Shown piece after piece: positions 33,807 to 42,096 of a stretch of 64,000 bases of DNA. The position numbers and the translations under genes were made by a program. Source of the stretch: Martinezella multihospitum (lineage in GTDB: Bacteria > Pseudomonadota > Alphaproteobacteria > Rhizobiales > Rhizobiaceae); contig NZ_FMAG01000007.1 of the NCBI RefSeq assembly GCF_900094585.1, forward strand, positions 1-64,000. Direction: 5' to 3'. The notes below the pieces were generated by a model. That model was not told the DNA's origin. It ran no database searches and saw only the letters and a list, made by a program, of their open reading frames with translations. Position 1 is the first letter of the stretch. Every line of letters starts with the position of its first letter.

Positions 33807-35897
33807 TCAGTCCTTGTCGTAAAGGCTGCTCAAGGGTTTTTTCAAAATGCTGTCCCGCAAGGACAGGCCGGATTCGCGCCGCAGAGAAGGGGCGTGTTCC
33901 CTTTGCGGGGGTGAGCGAGCGCCTCCTTCATCGCTGCGGAATTCGCGGCGCAATTCCGCAAGCTTGCTGTCGATCGATGTTTGCGAGGGAACTGCGGGTT
34001 GCGGTGCGGCGGTGCGCGGCAGCATGTCCGGACGGTAGGGTTCGATCGACGGCAGGTTCGGTTCCGCCTGATGACGGATTGTCTGCTGGACGGGCACCTC
34101 GTCGAAATCATCTCCGATATCGGTCATCGGCGCAGCATTATAACTCTGCTGGAGAGGGCTGAGATCGGGGCCTGAAATCGAACGCATGCGGCTGATGATC
34201 GTACGCAAATCAACCGTATCCGGCGAATCCTCGCTGGTTTTCGTGACGCTTCCGCTGGCTTTTGGCAGCAAATGCCGCTCGACCTGGGAAAAGCGCATGC
34301 GCATCGGGACTGCGATGGCCTCGCCGAAGGCGATCGCTTCACCGTTGCCGATCGATGAAAGAAAGCTCGTCGTCGAGATCGAAGAGTTCGGGATGGCCGA
34401 GCGGATGATTTCCTGGTCGCGATCATTGGCCAGACGCATGGCAAAGAGCGTCGAGCATTGCGACAGGATCGTCTGGTCGAGCTCGCCCGGACGCTGGGTG
34501 ATGATGCCGAGGGACACGCCGTATTTGCGTCCTTCCTTGGCGATACGGGCGATGGCCTGCCGCGTCGGGAAGAAGCCGAGCGTCGGGTCGGCGGGGATAT
34601 AGCGATGCGCTTCCTCGCAGACGACGAGCATATGGATTGCCCCTTCGCTCCAGAGCGCCAGTTCGAAGGCCATGCGGCAAAGGACGGAGGCGACGGAATT
34701 GATAACTTCCGAGGGGATGCCGGCGAGCTGGAAGGTGCAGATCGGCTTACCGTCGCCCGGAATGCGGAAGATCTTGGCGATGGTCTCCATGATCGTATCG
34801 GTGATCGTATTGTTGGAGAACATGAAGTGATAGCGGGGATCGTTGATCGCCGAGATGATGCGCATCTTGAGCGAACGCAGATGCGGCTTCTCCTGGCGGC
34901 CTTCAAGGCGGCCGATGCGCTCGTCGATCAACGCCAGCAGATCGGCCATGCGGTAGGGCACCGGCGTATCCGCTGTCACCGAGGCCTTTTCTGTCTGGCG
35001 GCGCATCAGAGTGGAATCGCTGCCGCGAAAGGCGCGTCTCGCTTCGGGGATAAGGTCTCGCAGCGCGTCGAGTTCCTCGGGGATCGCCGGGCGGCCGCGG
35101 AAGACGACTTCGCTGAATTCTTCAAGCCGCATCAGCCAGAAGGGCAGGTCGAGCGTATCGGTGTCGATGACGACGGCATGCTTTGGAAAGGCAGCCGCGA
35201 ATTCGTTGTGCGGATCGAGGATCAGCACACGCAATTTCGGATCGGCGCTGATGGCCTTGTGCAGCAGCAGCGAGACGGCGGTGGATTTGCCGACGCCGGT
35301 CGAGCCGACGACCGCGAAATGCTTCGCCAGCATCGAAGGGATGTGGATGGCGGCATCGATGCTTTCATCCTGCGTCAGCTTGCCGATGACGCAACTGCTA
35401 CCCTTGCCGGCATCGAAAATGCGCATGAGGTCGGCGGCGCGGATACGGTGCGCGATCGCGCCCAGATAGGGATAGGCCGATATGCCGCTTGAAAACTCCT
35501 CGCGGCCATCCGGTTCGACGCGAACCTCACCCAGAAGCTCGACCTCGATGCGAAAGAGATTGTCCTGCCCTTCGCCCCAGCCGACGCTTTGCGTGTTCAT
35601 CGCATAGACGAGGGCCGCGACGCGGTTCTTCCCGACACTGATGGAAATCAGCCGGCCGACCGACCAGAGTTCGGTCAGGTCCGTGCCGCCGGCCTCGGCC
35701 ACGGCGGCGATTGTCGCGCGGGAACCGTTGCACGCGACGACGCGACCGAGGAAGCGATTTCCCGGTTTCAACTTGTCGCGGCGATCAAGATCTCCAGCGT
35801 TGCCTGATGTCTGCAGATCGTTATTCAGCAAACAGTTACCCCAATCATTCGTGGCTGGAGCATAGAGACGGTGGCTTAATAAAACCCTGTCGACCAC
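33807..35897 (-). CDS. HerA-like ATPase / DUF87 domain protein
   Basis: This 696-aa protein has the FtsK/HerA ATPase fold: Walker A VVGSTGVGKSTAV (about residues 196-208), Walker B MLVVCEEAHRYIP and the conserved arginine/sensor region GVSLGIITQRPGELDQTILSQCST. An N-terminal beta-barrel HAS-type domain (about 45-160, GNRFLGRVVACNGSRATI) precedes it, and the C-terminal 130 residues are low-complexity. HerA usually works with the nuclease NurA, but I see no nurA nearby, so it probably acts alone or with a distant partner. The true start may be the TTG near 35831 or the ATG at 35897. Function in DNA processing is inferred. Confidence 0.8.
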   Translation of the reverse strand: MVDRVLLSHRLYAPATNDWGNCLLNNDLQTSGNAGDLDRRDKLKPGNRFLGRVVACNGSRATIAAVAEAGGTDLTELWSVGRLISISVGKNRVAALVYAMNTQSVGWGEGQDNLFRIEVELLGEVRVEPDGREEFSSGISAYPYLGAIAHRIRAADLMRIFDAGKGSSCVIGKLTQDESIDAAIHIPSMLAKHFAVVGSTGVGKSTAVSLLLHKAISADPKLRVLILDPHNEFAAAFPKHAVVIDTDTLDLPFWLMRLEEFSEVVFRGRPAIPEELDALRDLIPEARRAFRGSDSTLMRRQTEKASVTADTPVPYRMADLLALIDERIGRLEGRQEKPHLRSLKMRIISAINDPRYHFMFSNNTITDTIMETIAKIFRIPGDGKPICTFQLAGIPSEVINSVASVLCRMAFELALWSEGAIHMLVVCEEAHRYIPADPTLGFFPTRQAIARIAKEGRKYGVSLGIITQRPGELDQTILSQCSTLFAMRLANDRDQEIIRSAIPNSSISTTSFLSSIGNGEAIAFGEAIAVPMRMRFSQVERHLLPKASGSVTKTSEDSPDTVDLRTIISRMRSISGPDLSPLQQSYNAAPMTDIGDDFDEVPVQQTIRHQAEPNLPSIEPYRPDMLPRTAAPQPAVPSQTSIDSKLAELRREFRSDEGGARSPPQREHAPSLRRESGLSLRDSILKKPLSSLYDKD

Positions 35898-35950
35898 CCG
35901 CGCTTTTTATAGGGTTTCCGCTGGTCCGCGATTTTTTATTGCTTCACGCG

Positions 35951-35979
35951 TTGACGCTTCGAAATTTTCTGTCTATCAC
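35951..35979 (+). promoter_or_regulatory. Promoter of the ilv leader and ilvBN
   Basis: TTGACG at 35951-35956 and TATCAC at 35974-35979 are separated by 17 bp. The predicted start near 35986 is within a few bases of the leader peptide ATG at 35988, so the leader ORF would be leaderless or nearly so, as described for the trp leader of Sinorhizobium meliloti. Confidence 0.7.
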
Positions 35980-35987
35980 TTCGCCCC

Positions 35988-36044
35988 ATGAAAAACTCGA
36001 TCATTCTTATCGTGGTGGGAAGGCGCATGGGCAGGATGGTGTAA
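35988..36044 (+). CDS. ilv leader peptide (attenuator sensor)
   Basis: This 18-codon ORF encodes MKNSIILIVVGRRMGRMV and stops at TAA 36042-36044. The block Ile-Ile-Leu-Ile-Val-Val at codons 5-10 contains exactly the three branched-chain amino acids made by the downstream pathway, so ribosome stalling there would sense their tRNA charging. The ORF sits between a good promoter and an intrinsic terminator ahead of the acetolactate synthase genes. Peptide composition, position and terminator together make a leader function very likely. Start choice: the ATG is the first after the predicted transcription start. Confidence 0.88.
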   Translation: MKNSIILIVVGRRMGRMV

Positions 36045-36102
36045 CCATCCGGCGATAGCCACCCATGCGCTAGATGACAGGCTCCCTAAGGGGCCTTTTT
36101 TT
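36023..36102 (+). promoter_or_regulatory. ilvBN transcription attenuator (leader hairpins and terminator)
   Basis: Three structures follow the sensor codons. A 9-bp stem pairs GCGCATGGG (36023-36031) with CCCATGCGC (36062-36070); its left arm lies inside the leader ORF, so a stalled ribosome would cover it. A nested 6-bp hairpin pairs GGATGG (36034-36039) with CCATCC (36045-36050) around the leader stop. The terminator hairpin GGCTCC/GGGGCC (36080-36095, loop CTAA) is followed by seven T bases (36096-36102). I could not settle by eye which segments form the antiterminator. Confidence 0.82.
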
Positions 36103-36159
36103 ATGCCCGAAATCGAGATTTCATCTTTCCAGACCTCCAGCAGACAGCGGAACAAACGT

Positions 36160-37953
36160 ATGACCGGCACAGATAATCAGGCGAGCGGCAATCGAATGAC
36201 AGGCGCGGAGATCGTGTTGCAGGCGCTCAAGGACAACGGCGTCGAACACATCTTCGGTTATCCGGGCGGCGCGGTGCTTCCGATCTATGACGAGATCTTC
36301 CAGCAGGACGACATCAAGCACATTCTCGTCCGCCACGAGCAGGGCGCCGGCCATGCGGCCGAAGGCTACGCCCGCTCCACCGGCAAGGTCGGTGTCATGC
36401 TGGTCACCTCCGGTCCCGGTGCGACCAATGCGGTCACGCCGCTGCAGGATGCCTTGATGGACTCGATCCCGCTGGTCTGCCTGACCGGCCAGGTTCCGAC
36501 ATCGCTGATCGGCTCGGATGCTTTCCAGGAATGCGATACGGTCGGCATTACGAGGCCGTGCACCAAGCACAATTGGCTGGTCAAGGACGTCAACCAGCTC
36601 GCTGCCGTCATCCATGAAGCCTTCCGCATTGCGCAATCAGGCCGTCCAGGCCCGGTCGTTGTCGATATTCCAAAGGATGTTCAGTTCGCTACCGGCACCT
36701 ATACGCCGCCGGAAGCGCATGACGCACAGAAGAGCTATCAGCCGAAGATCCAGGGCGATCTCAACAAGATTCACCAGGCGATCGAGCTGATGAAGAATGC
36801 CCGTCGTCCGGTCATCTATTCCGGCGGCGGCGTCGTCAACTCCGGGCCGGAAGCTTCCAAGCTGCTGCGCGAGCTGGTCGAGCTGACAAATTTCCCGATC
36901 ACATCGACGCTGATGGGCCTCGGCGCCTACCCGGCATCGGGCAAGAGCTGGCTCGGCATGCTCGGCATGCACGGCTCCTACGAGGCCAATATGGCGATGC
37001 ATGATTGCGACGTCATGGTCTGCATCGGTGCGCGCTTCGACGACCGCATTACCGGCCGTCTCAATGCCTTCTCGCCGAATTCGAAGAAGATCCATATCGA
37101 TATCGACCCGTCCTCGATCAACAAGAACGTACACGTCGATATCGGCATTCTCGGCGATGTCGGCAATGTTCTGGAAGACATGGTTCGCCTGTGGCGCGCC
37201 CTGCCGCAAAAGCCTGCGGCGGACCGCCTCAGCGACTGGTGGGCCGATGTTGCGCGCTGGCGTGCGCGCAACTCGTTCGCATACAAGCCGAGTGACGATG
37301 TCATCATGCCGCAATATGCGATCCAGCGCCTTTATGAGCTGACCAAGCATCGCGATACCTACATCACGACCGAAGTCGGTCAGCATCAGATGTGGGCGGC
37401 GCAGTTCTACGGTTTCGAACAGCCGAACCGCTGGATGACCTCGGGCGGTCTCGGAACCATGGGCTATGGCCTGCCGGCCGCACTCGGCGTGCAGATCGCC
37501 CATCCGGAAAGCCTGGTTATCGACATTGCCGGTGATGCCTCGATCCAGATGTGCATCCAGGAAATGTCGGCGGCGATCCAGCACAATGCGCCAATCAAGA
37601 TCTTCATCCTGAACAACCAGTACATGGGCATGGTTCGCCAGTGGCAGCAGCTGCTGCATGGCAACCGCCTGTCCAATTCCTATACGGAGGCGATGCCTGA
37701 TTTCGTCAAGCTCGCGGAAGCCTACGGCGCCGTCGGCCTGCGTTGCGAAAAGCCTGGCGATCTCGATGCGATGATCCAGGAGATGATCGATGTCGACAAG
37801 CCGGTCATTTTCGATTGCCGTGTCGCCAATCTCGCCAACTGCTTCCCGATGATCCCCTCGGGCAAGGCGCACAACGAAATGCTGCTGCCTGATGAAGCGA
37901 CTGACGAGGCCGTTGCCAACGCCATCGACGCCAAGGGTCGCCAGCTGGTTTGA
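36160..37953 (+). CDS. ilvB: Acetolactate synthase, large (catalytic) subunit
   Basis: This TPP- and FAD-dependent enzyme condenses pyruvate (or pyruvate and 2-ketobutyrate) in the first shared step of Val, Leu and Ile synthesis. At 597 aa it is standard. The catalytic glutamate lies in RHEQGAGHAAEGYARSTGKVGV; the TPP/Mg motif reads GDASIQMCIQEMSAAIQHN...IFILNNQYMGMVRQW. The ATG at 36160 is chosen; an in-frame ATG at 36103 directly after the terminator T-run gives only 19 unlikely extra residues. The upstream attenuator indicates control by branched-chain amino acid supply. The regulatory subunit gene follows after 86 bp. Confidence 0.96.
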   Translation: MTGTDNQASGNRMTGAEIVLQALKDNGVEHIFGYPGGAVLPIYDEIFQQDDIKHILVRHEQGAGHAAEGYARSTGKVGVMLVTSGPGATNAVTPLQDALMDSIPLVCLTGQVPTSLIGSDAFQECDTVGITRPCTKHNWLVKDVNQLAAVIHEAFRIAQSGRPGPVVVDIPKDVQFATGTYTPPEAHDAQKSYQPKIQGDLNKIHQAIELMKNARRPVIYSGGGVVNSGPEASKLLRELVELTNFPITSTLMGLGAYPASGKSWLGMLGMHGSYEANMAMHDCDVMVCIGARFDDRITGRLNAFSPNSKKIHIDIDPSSINKNVHVDIGILGDVGNVLEDMVRLWRALPQKPAADRLSDWWADVARWRARNSFAYKPSDDVIMPQYAIQRLYELTKHRDTYITTEVGQHQMWAAQFYGFEQPNRWMTSGGLGTMGYGLPAALGVQIAHPESLVIDIAGDASIQMCIQEMSAAIQHNAPIKIFILNNQYMGMVRQWQQLLHGNRLSNSYTEAMPDFVKLAEAYGAVGLRCEKPGDLDAMIQEMIDVDKPVIFDCRVANLANCFPMIPSGKAHNEMLLPDEATDEAVANAIDAKGRQLV

Positions 37954-38039
37954 TCGTAAGACCGGGACGCGCTAAAGCCGCGTCTCGGCCCGATCTTACT
38001 GGCATAGCCAACAAGAACCGAGGAAACGGAACAAGGATA

Positions 38040-38612
38040 ATGAACGCACACCTTCAACCCACCGGCTCCGCCTATTTCATTTCGCCGGAAACCGCGGCGG
38101 CTGAGAGCCATACGCTTTCGGTGCTTGTCGATAACGAGCCCGGCGTTCTCGCCCGCGTCATCGGCCTCTTTTCCGGCCGTGGCTACAACATCGAAAGCCT
38201 GACGGTTTCGGAGACGGAGCATCAGGCGCATCTGTCGCGCATCACCATCGTCACGCGCGGCACGCCGCAGGTGCTGGAGCAGATCAAGGCACAGCTCGAG
38301 CGCATCGTTCCCGTTCACCGCGTCGTCGATCTGACGGTGCGCGCCCGCGAACTCGGCCAGGAGCGGCCGATCGAGCGCGAAGTGGCGTTGCTGAAGGTGA
38401 CTGGAAGTGGCGAAACCCGCGCCGAGACGTTGCGGCTGGCCGATGCCTTCCACGCCAAGGTGGTGGATGCAACCGTCGAGCATTTCATTCTGGAAATCAC
38501 CGGCAAGTCTTCGAAGATCGATCAGTTCATCGCCATCATCAAGCCGCTCGGCCTGATCGAAGTCTGCCGCACCGGCATCGCTGCGATGAACCGCGGCTCG
38601 CAGGGAATGTAA
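38040..38612 (+). CDS. ilvN: Acetolactate synthase, small (regulatory) subunit
   Basis: This 190-aa regulatory subunit (also called IlvH) stimulates the large subunit and confers feedback inhibition by valine. The N-terminal ACT domain contains HTLSVLVDNEPGVLARVIGLFSGRGYNIESL, and the C-terminal ferredoxin-like domain HFILEITGKSSKIDQFIAIIKPLGLIEVCRTG, both in overlapping blocks. The ATG at 38040 is preceded by an AAGGA-type site (ACAAGGATA). It is co-transcribed with the large subunit, and a strong palindrome follows its stop. Confidence 0.95.
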   Translation: MNAHLQPTGSAYFISPETAAAESHTLSVLVDNEPGVLARVIGLFSGRGYNIESLTVSETEHQAHLSRITIVTRGTPQVLEQIKAQLERIVPVHRVVDLTVRARELGQERPIEREVALLKVTGSGETRAETLRLADAFHAKVVDATVEHFILEITGKSSKIDQFIAIIKPLGLIEVCRTGIAAMNRGSQGM

Positions 38613-38658
38613 GAGCCCGCGTCGCTAGCCGGTTCCATCCGGAATTGCGTGAAAAAAC

Positions 38659-38697
38659 AGAGCGGTTCAGTGCTTCCGTGGAACGCTGAACCGCTCT
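38659..38697. terminator. Palindrome after ilvN (terminator or dispersed repeat)
   Basis: Perfect 12-bp arms AGAGCGGTTCAG (38659-38670) and CTGAACCGCTCT (38686-38697) enclose a 15-nt loop. An A-run precedes it, so on the minus strand it would have a T-run, but no convergent gene is there. It resembles a family of dispersed rhizobial palindromes and probably ends ilvBN transcription. Confidence 0.6.
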
Positions 38698-38751
38698 ATC
38701 TTTATCGCGGCCTGGCTTGGCCGATGAATTCAATTGCAGCGGGGAATTAGG

Positions 38752-39783
38752 GTGGCAATCCTTGCCGGCGAGACTTTGCCTGAGATCGGCGACAAGCCGT
38801 GGCATCCGCCCGCGGACATGCGTCTTGGTGCCGCGTTCTTCGTCCGTGGCGACTTTCCTTGGCTCGGACATTATTTCGGCTCGCAAAAGCTGGCCTCGAT
38901 CCTTTCCCCAGGGATTGGCGGCATTGTCTCCTGGGGCGGTCGCGTGCCGGCCAAGGCGGCAGATGGGATTGCGCGGTTTCGCCGCTTGCCGCATTGGCAT
39001 CTGGAGGACGGCTTTCTGCGGTCCATGGACCTCGGCAAATCCGGCGCCATTCCACTTTCCATCGTTATCGATGATCTCGGCTTGCCCGTCGATGCCAACA
39101 GAGCATCACGACTTGAGCGACTGATCGAGGGGGCGGGAGAGGTGGGGGAACTCGGCAGCGCCATTCGCGAGCAGATCGTTCTCAACAAGCTGTCGAAATA
39201 CAATCATCTTCCGCATCGGCCGCCCCGCGTCGAGCGGACAACAAAGCGACGTATTCTGCTCGTCGATCAAGTCGTGGGCGATGTTTCCGTCGGCCGGGCG
39301 CTTGGCTCAAAAGCCTCTTTCGAGAAGATGCTCGCCGATGCACTCGCAAGCGATGCGCAATGCCTCATCCGCACCCATCCGGATGTGATGGCCGGACTTC
39401 GTAAGGGATATCTTACGGACGGCGCTTCTCCGGGAAATGCTGTGCTGCTTGATGACGCCGTCTCGGTGGCCTCGATCCTCGACATCGTGGATGAGGTCTG
39501 GACCGTCTCGAGCCAGTTCGGTTTCGATGCGCTGCTGCGCGGCATCCCGGTTCGGTGCTACGCCGCGCCCTTCTATGCTGGCTGGGGCGTGACGGAAGAT
39601 TATTTTGGCGTCTACACTAAGGCAGCGCTCGCCGGACGCCGGACAAAACGGCGGACGGTCGATCAGATCGCCGCTGCCGCTCTTTTTCTTTATCCGACCT
39701 ATCGCGATCCCTCTGATTGGCGAAAGATCGATGTCTTTCGGGCGATCGATCTGATCGTCGCGCAGCAGAAGGCCGTTGCCTAA
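38752..39783 (+). CDS. KpsC-like capsular polysaccharide biosynthesis protein (single glycosyltransferase module)
   Basis: This protein of about 343 aa resembles capsule proteins of the KpsC/KpsS type, which add beta-Kdo units to a lipid anchor. Recognisable parts are WHLEDGFLRSMDLG (KpsC-like), IRTHPDVMAGLR, VSSQFGFDALLRGIPVRCYAAPFYAGWGVTED, and TVDQIAAAALFLYPTYRDP. I prefer GTG 38752, preceded by GGGGA; TTG 38734 is also in frame. E. coli KpsC is about twice as long with two modules, so this is a one-module form. It stands alone, with no export genes nearby. The gene is separated from ilvN by a palindrome. Confidence 0.8.
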   Translation: MAILAGETLPEIGDKPWHPPADMRLGAAFFVRGDFPWLGHYFGSQKLASILSPGIGGIVSWGGRVPAKAADGIARFRRLPHWHLEDGFLRSMDLGKSGAIPLSIVIDDLGLPVDANRASRLERLIEGAGEVGELGSAIREQIVLNKLSKYNHLPHRPPRVERTTKRRILLVDQVVGDVSVGRALGSKASFEKMLADALASDAQCLIRTHPDVMAGLRKGYLTDGASPGNAVLLDDAVSVASILDIVDEVWTVSSQFGFDALLRGIPVRCYAAPFYAGWGVTEDYFGVYTKAALAGRRTKRRTVDQIAAAALFLYPTYRDPSDWRKIDVFRAIDLIVAQQKAVA

Positions 39784-39785
39784 AC

Positions 39786-40631
39786 CTACAGCATGTCCAG
39801 CGACTTCTTCCGCGACGGCGGCGGGAAGGCGGCGTCGAGCACGGCCCAATCCTCATCCGTGATGTCTACATCGATCGAGTCGCGGTTCTCTTCGATGCGC
39901 TGCGCGTTCGAGGATTTCGGGATCGAGATAACGCCATCTCGCTCCAGCAAGAAGGCGAGGGCGATCTGCGCGGGTGTCGCTTGATAGGTCTTGGCGACGC
40001 GGATCAGTTCCGGATGATGCAACAGCCGGCCTTGCTCGATCGGCGAATAGGCCATGACCGGAATGCTGCGCTCCTGGCACCAGGGCAAAAGGTCGTATTC
40101 GATACCGCGCCGGGAGAGATTATAGAGAACCTGGTTGGCGGCGACATTGCCGCCATTCGGCACGGACAGCAGCTCGTCCATATCGTCAACGTCGAAGTTC
40201 GACACGCCCCAGGCCTCGATCTTGCCGGCGGCCTTGAGACCTTCGAAGGCTTCCACCGTTTCTTCGAGCGGATAATTGCCGCGCCAATGCAAGAGATAGA
40301 GGTCGATGCGATCGGTGTTCAGGCGCCTCAGGCTGCGTTCACACGCTTCGACCGCGCCCTTGCGGCTGGCATTGGCGGGATAGACCTTGCTGACGAGGAA
40401 AACCTCGTCGCGCCGCCCCTCGATCGCCTTGCCGACGATCTCTTCCGAGCCGCCATCGGCATACATTTCCGCCGTGTCGATCAGCGTCATACCGAGATCG
40501 AGGCCGGTCTTGAGGCTGGCGATTTCGTCCCTGGCGCTCGCGGCATTCTCGCCCATGTTCCACGTCCCCTGGCCAAGCGCCGGAACCAGGATGCCGGAGG
40601 GAAGGGTGACGGTGGGAATGGGTTCGCGCAT
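39786..40631 (-). CDS. Aldo/keto reductase
   Basis: This 281-aa NADPH-dependent (beta/alpha)8-barrel oxidoreductase has the catalytic Asp-Tyr-Lys-His set: Asp in LIDTAEMYADGG, Tyr in the same block, Lys in VFLVSKVYP and His in DLYLLHWRGNYPL. The NADP-binding end includes SIPKSSNAQRIEENRDSIDVDI, typical of the AKR family with its SIPK motif. The substrate is unknown. It is convergent with the KpsC-like gene, 2 bp away, and divergent from the LysE exporter. Confidence 0.9.
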   Translation of the reverse strand: MREPIPTVTLPSGILVPALGQGTWNMGENAASARDEIASLKTGLDLGMTLIDTAEMYADGGSEEIVGKAIEGRRDEVFLVSKVYPANASRKGAVEACERSLRRLNTDRIDLYLLHWRGNYPLEETVEAFEGLKAAGKIEAWGVSNFDVDDMDELLSVPNGGNVAANQVLYNLSRRGIEYDLLPWCQERSIPVMAYSPIEQGRLLHHPELIRVAKTYQATPAQIALAFLLERDGVISIPKSSNAQRIEENRDSIDVDITDEDWAVLDAAFPPPSRKKSLDML

Positions 40632-40837
40632 GGTCTTTCCTCGCTAAAGAAAACCGAAGGATAGGGGCATTCGACCGGATTTCAATCAACATCCGTCATG
40701 TCACCGTGACAATCACCCTATGGCTTTCGTATGGCCGGCGAACTAATGTCGCACCGTCATGCGTCGTCACATTTTTGTGCGCGTGAGGAAGAATTTCGGA
40801 TGCCGCCTTGTCACGATACGGTGTCCTAGGAGGCATC

Positions 40838-41431
40838 ATGGCGCTGGATACATTTCTGGCTCTTTTACTTTTCGCGTTCACGACCTCGATCACGCCCGGA
40901 CCGAACAACATGATGTTGTTTACCTCCGGCGTGAATTTCGGTTTCCGGCGCACCATCCCGCACATGCTCGGCATCGGCGTCGGCTTTTTCGTGCTGCTGA
41001 TTGCCGTGGGATTGGGCTTGGGGGCGCTTCTGCATACGGTGCCATTACTCTACACCGTGCTGAAATTCGCCGGTGGCGCCTATCTTGTCTGGATCGCCTG
41101 GAAGATCGGGACATCGCGCAGTCTGAGCGAGGCGGAAAGCGATGCGCAGCCGATGAGCTTCGTCAGCGCTGCCGCGTTCCAATGGGTCAATCCCAAGGCC
41201 TGGGTGATGGCCGTCACCGCCATGGCGACTTACACCAATGAGCAGCTCTATCTCTTCACGGTTCTCCTCGTCGGCTTCGCGTTTGCCGCCGTGAACGTGC
41301 CGAGCGTATCGACCTGGGCCGGCTTCGGCTCCGTCCTGCGCGATTGGCTGTCCGATCCCAGCAGGCTCAAATGGTTCAACATAACCATGGCCGTCCTGCT
41401 GGTGCTCAGTCTCTGGCCGATGCTAAAGTAG
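40838..41431 (+). CDS. LysE/RhtB-family amino acid exporter
   Basis: This 197-aa membrane protein has about six hydrophobic segments and the start SITPGPNNMMLFTSGVNFG, the diagnostic RhtB/LysE signature, with a GGAGG ribosome-binding site ahead of ATG 40838. The family exports amino acids or related metabolites such as lysine, threonine or homoserine. Directly downstream, 23 bp away, begins the nitrile hydratase alpha gene, which suggests a shared transcript. Whether the exporter relates to amide or nitrile metabolism is unknown. Confidence 0.9.
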   Translation: MALDTFLALLLFAFTTSITPGPNNMMLFTSGVNFGFRRTIPHMLGIGVGFFVLLIAVGLGLGALLHTVPLLYTVLKFAGGAYLVWIAWKIGTSRSLSEAESDAQPMSFVSAAAFQWVNPKAWVMAVTAMATYTNEQLYLFTVLLVGFAFAAVNVPSVSTWAGFGSVLRDWLSDPSRLKWFNITMAVLLVLSLWPMLK

Positions 41432-41454
41432 CGTTCAAGAGACGGGAGACGGCT

Positions 41455-42096
41455 ATGTCGCACGACCATTCGCATGATGACGACGATCATCACCATCACC
41501 ACGACAACCACTATTCCGACATGCAGGCACGCGTGAAAGCGCTGGAAACGCTGTTGACGGAAAAGGGGTTGATCGATCCGGCGGCAATCGACCGCATCGT
41601 CGAGACTTATGAGACGAAGGTTGGACCACGCAACGGCGCGCAGGTGGTGGCGAAGGCCTGGAGCGATCCGGACTTTGCCGACTGGCTTCGGCGCGATGCA
41701 ACCGCGGCAATCGCAAGCCTCGGCTTCACCGGCCGCCAGGGCGAGCATATGCGCGCGGTGTTCAATACGCCGAATACGCACAACCTGATCGTCTGCACAC
41801 TCTGCTCCTGTTATCCCTGGGCCGTGCTGGGGCTGCCACCGGTATGGTACAAGGCGCCGGCCTATCGCTCGCGTGCAGTGATTGATCCGCGCGGCGTGCT
41901 CGCCGAATTCGGCCTGACATTGCCGCAGGAGACAAAGATCCGCGTCTGGGATTCCACGGCGGAGCTTCGCTATCTAGTGATCCCGGAACGGCCGGCCGGT
42001 TCTGAGGACATGGGCGAGGAAGCCCTGGCGGATCTCGTCAGCCGCGATGCGATGATCGGAACGGCGGTGGCCAGAACACCGGAGGCTGTATTATGA
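41455..42096 (+). CDS. nthA: Nitrile hydratase, alpha subunit (cobalt type)
   Basis: The enzyme hydrates nitriles to amides. The alpha subunit binds the metal through the CTLCSC motif (Cys114, Cys117, Cys119, with Ser118) which is oxidised to sulfenic and sulfinic forms; Thr115 in this motif marks the cobalt type, whereas iron types carry Ser there. At 213 aa it is typical except for a His/Asp-rich N-terminus (about residues 3-21) that is likely to bind metal. The ATG at 41455 starts this segment. Its stop overlaps the beta gene start by 4 bp. No amidase gene is adjacent. Confidence 0.95.
   Translation: MSHDHSHDDDDHHHHHDNHYSDMQARVKALETLLTEKGLIDPAAIDRIVETYETKVGPRNGAQVVAKAWSDPDFADWLRRDATAAIASLGFTGRQGEHMRAVFNTPNTHNLIVCTLCSCYPWAVLGLPPVWYKAPAYRSRAVIDPRGVLAEFGLTLPQETKIRVWDSTAELRYLVIPERPAGSEDMGEEALADLVSRDAMIGTAVARTPEAVL

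Noticed and set aside
34458..35492. 344-codon open frame antisense to the HerA-like gene
   Set aside because: It sits opposite a gene with intact Walker motifs and gives a low-complexity product.
33807..35897. HerA-like ATPase as part of an anti-phage island
   Set aside because: Its neighbours are core metabolic and tRNA genes, no nuclease, SIR2 or other effector is nearby, and no mobile genes adjoin it.
36103..36159. Earlier ATG for ilvB directly after the attenuator T-run
   Set aside because: The extra 19 residues are not like the family N-terminus, and the ATG touches the terminator T-run, leaving no room for a ribosome-binding site.
41455..41520. His-rich start of nitrile hydratase alpha as a vector-derived tag or sequencing artefact
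   Set aside because: The run is interspersed with Asp, Asn and Ser, sits in frame with the rest of the gene, and has local codon use, so it is natural.
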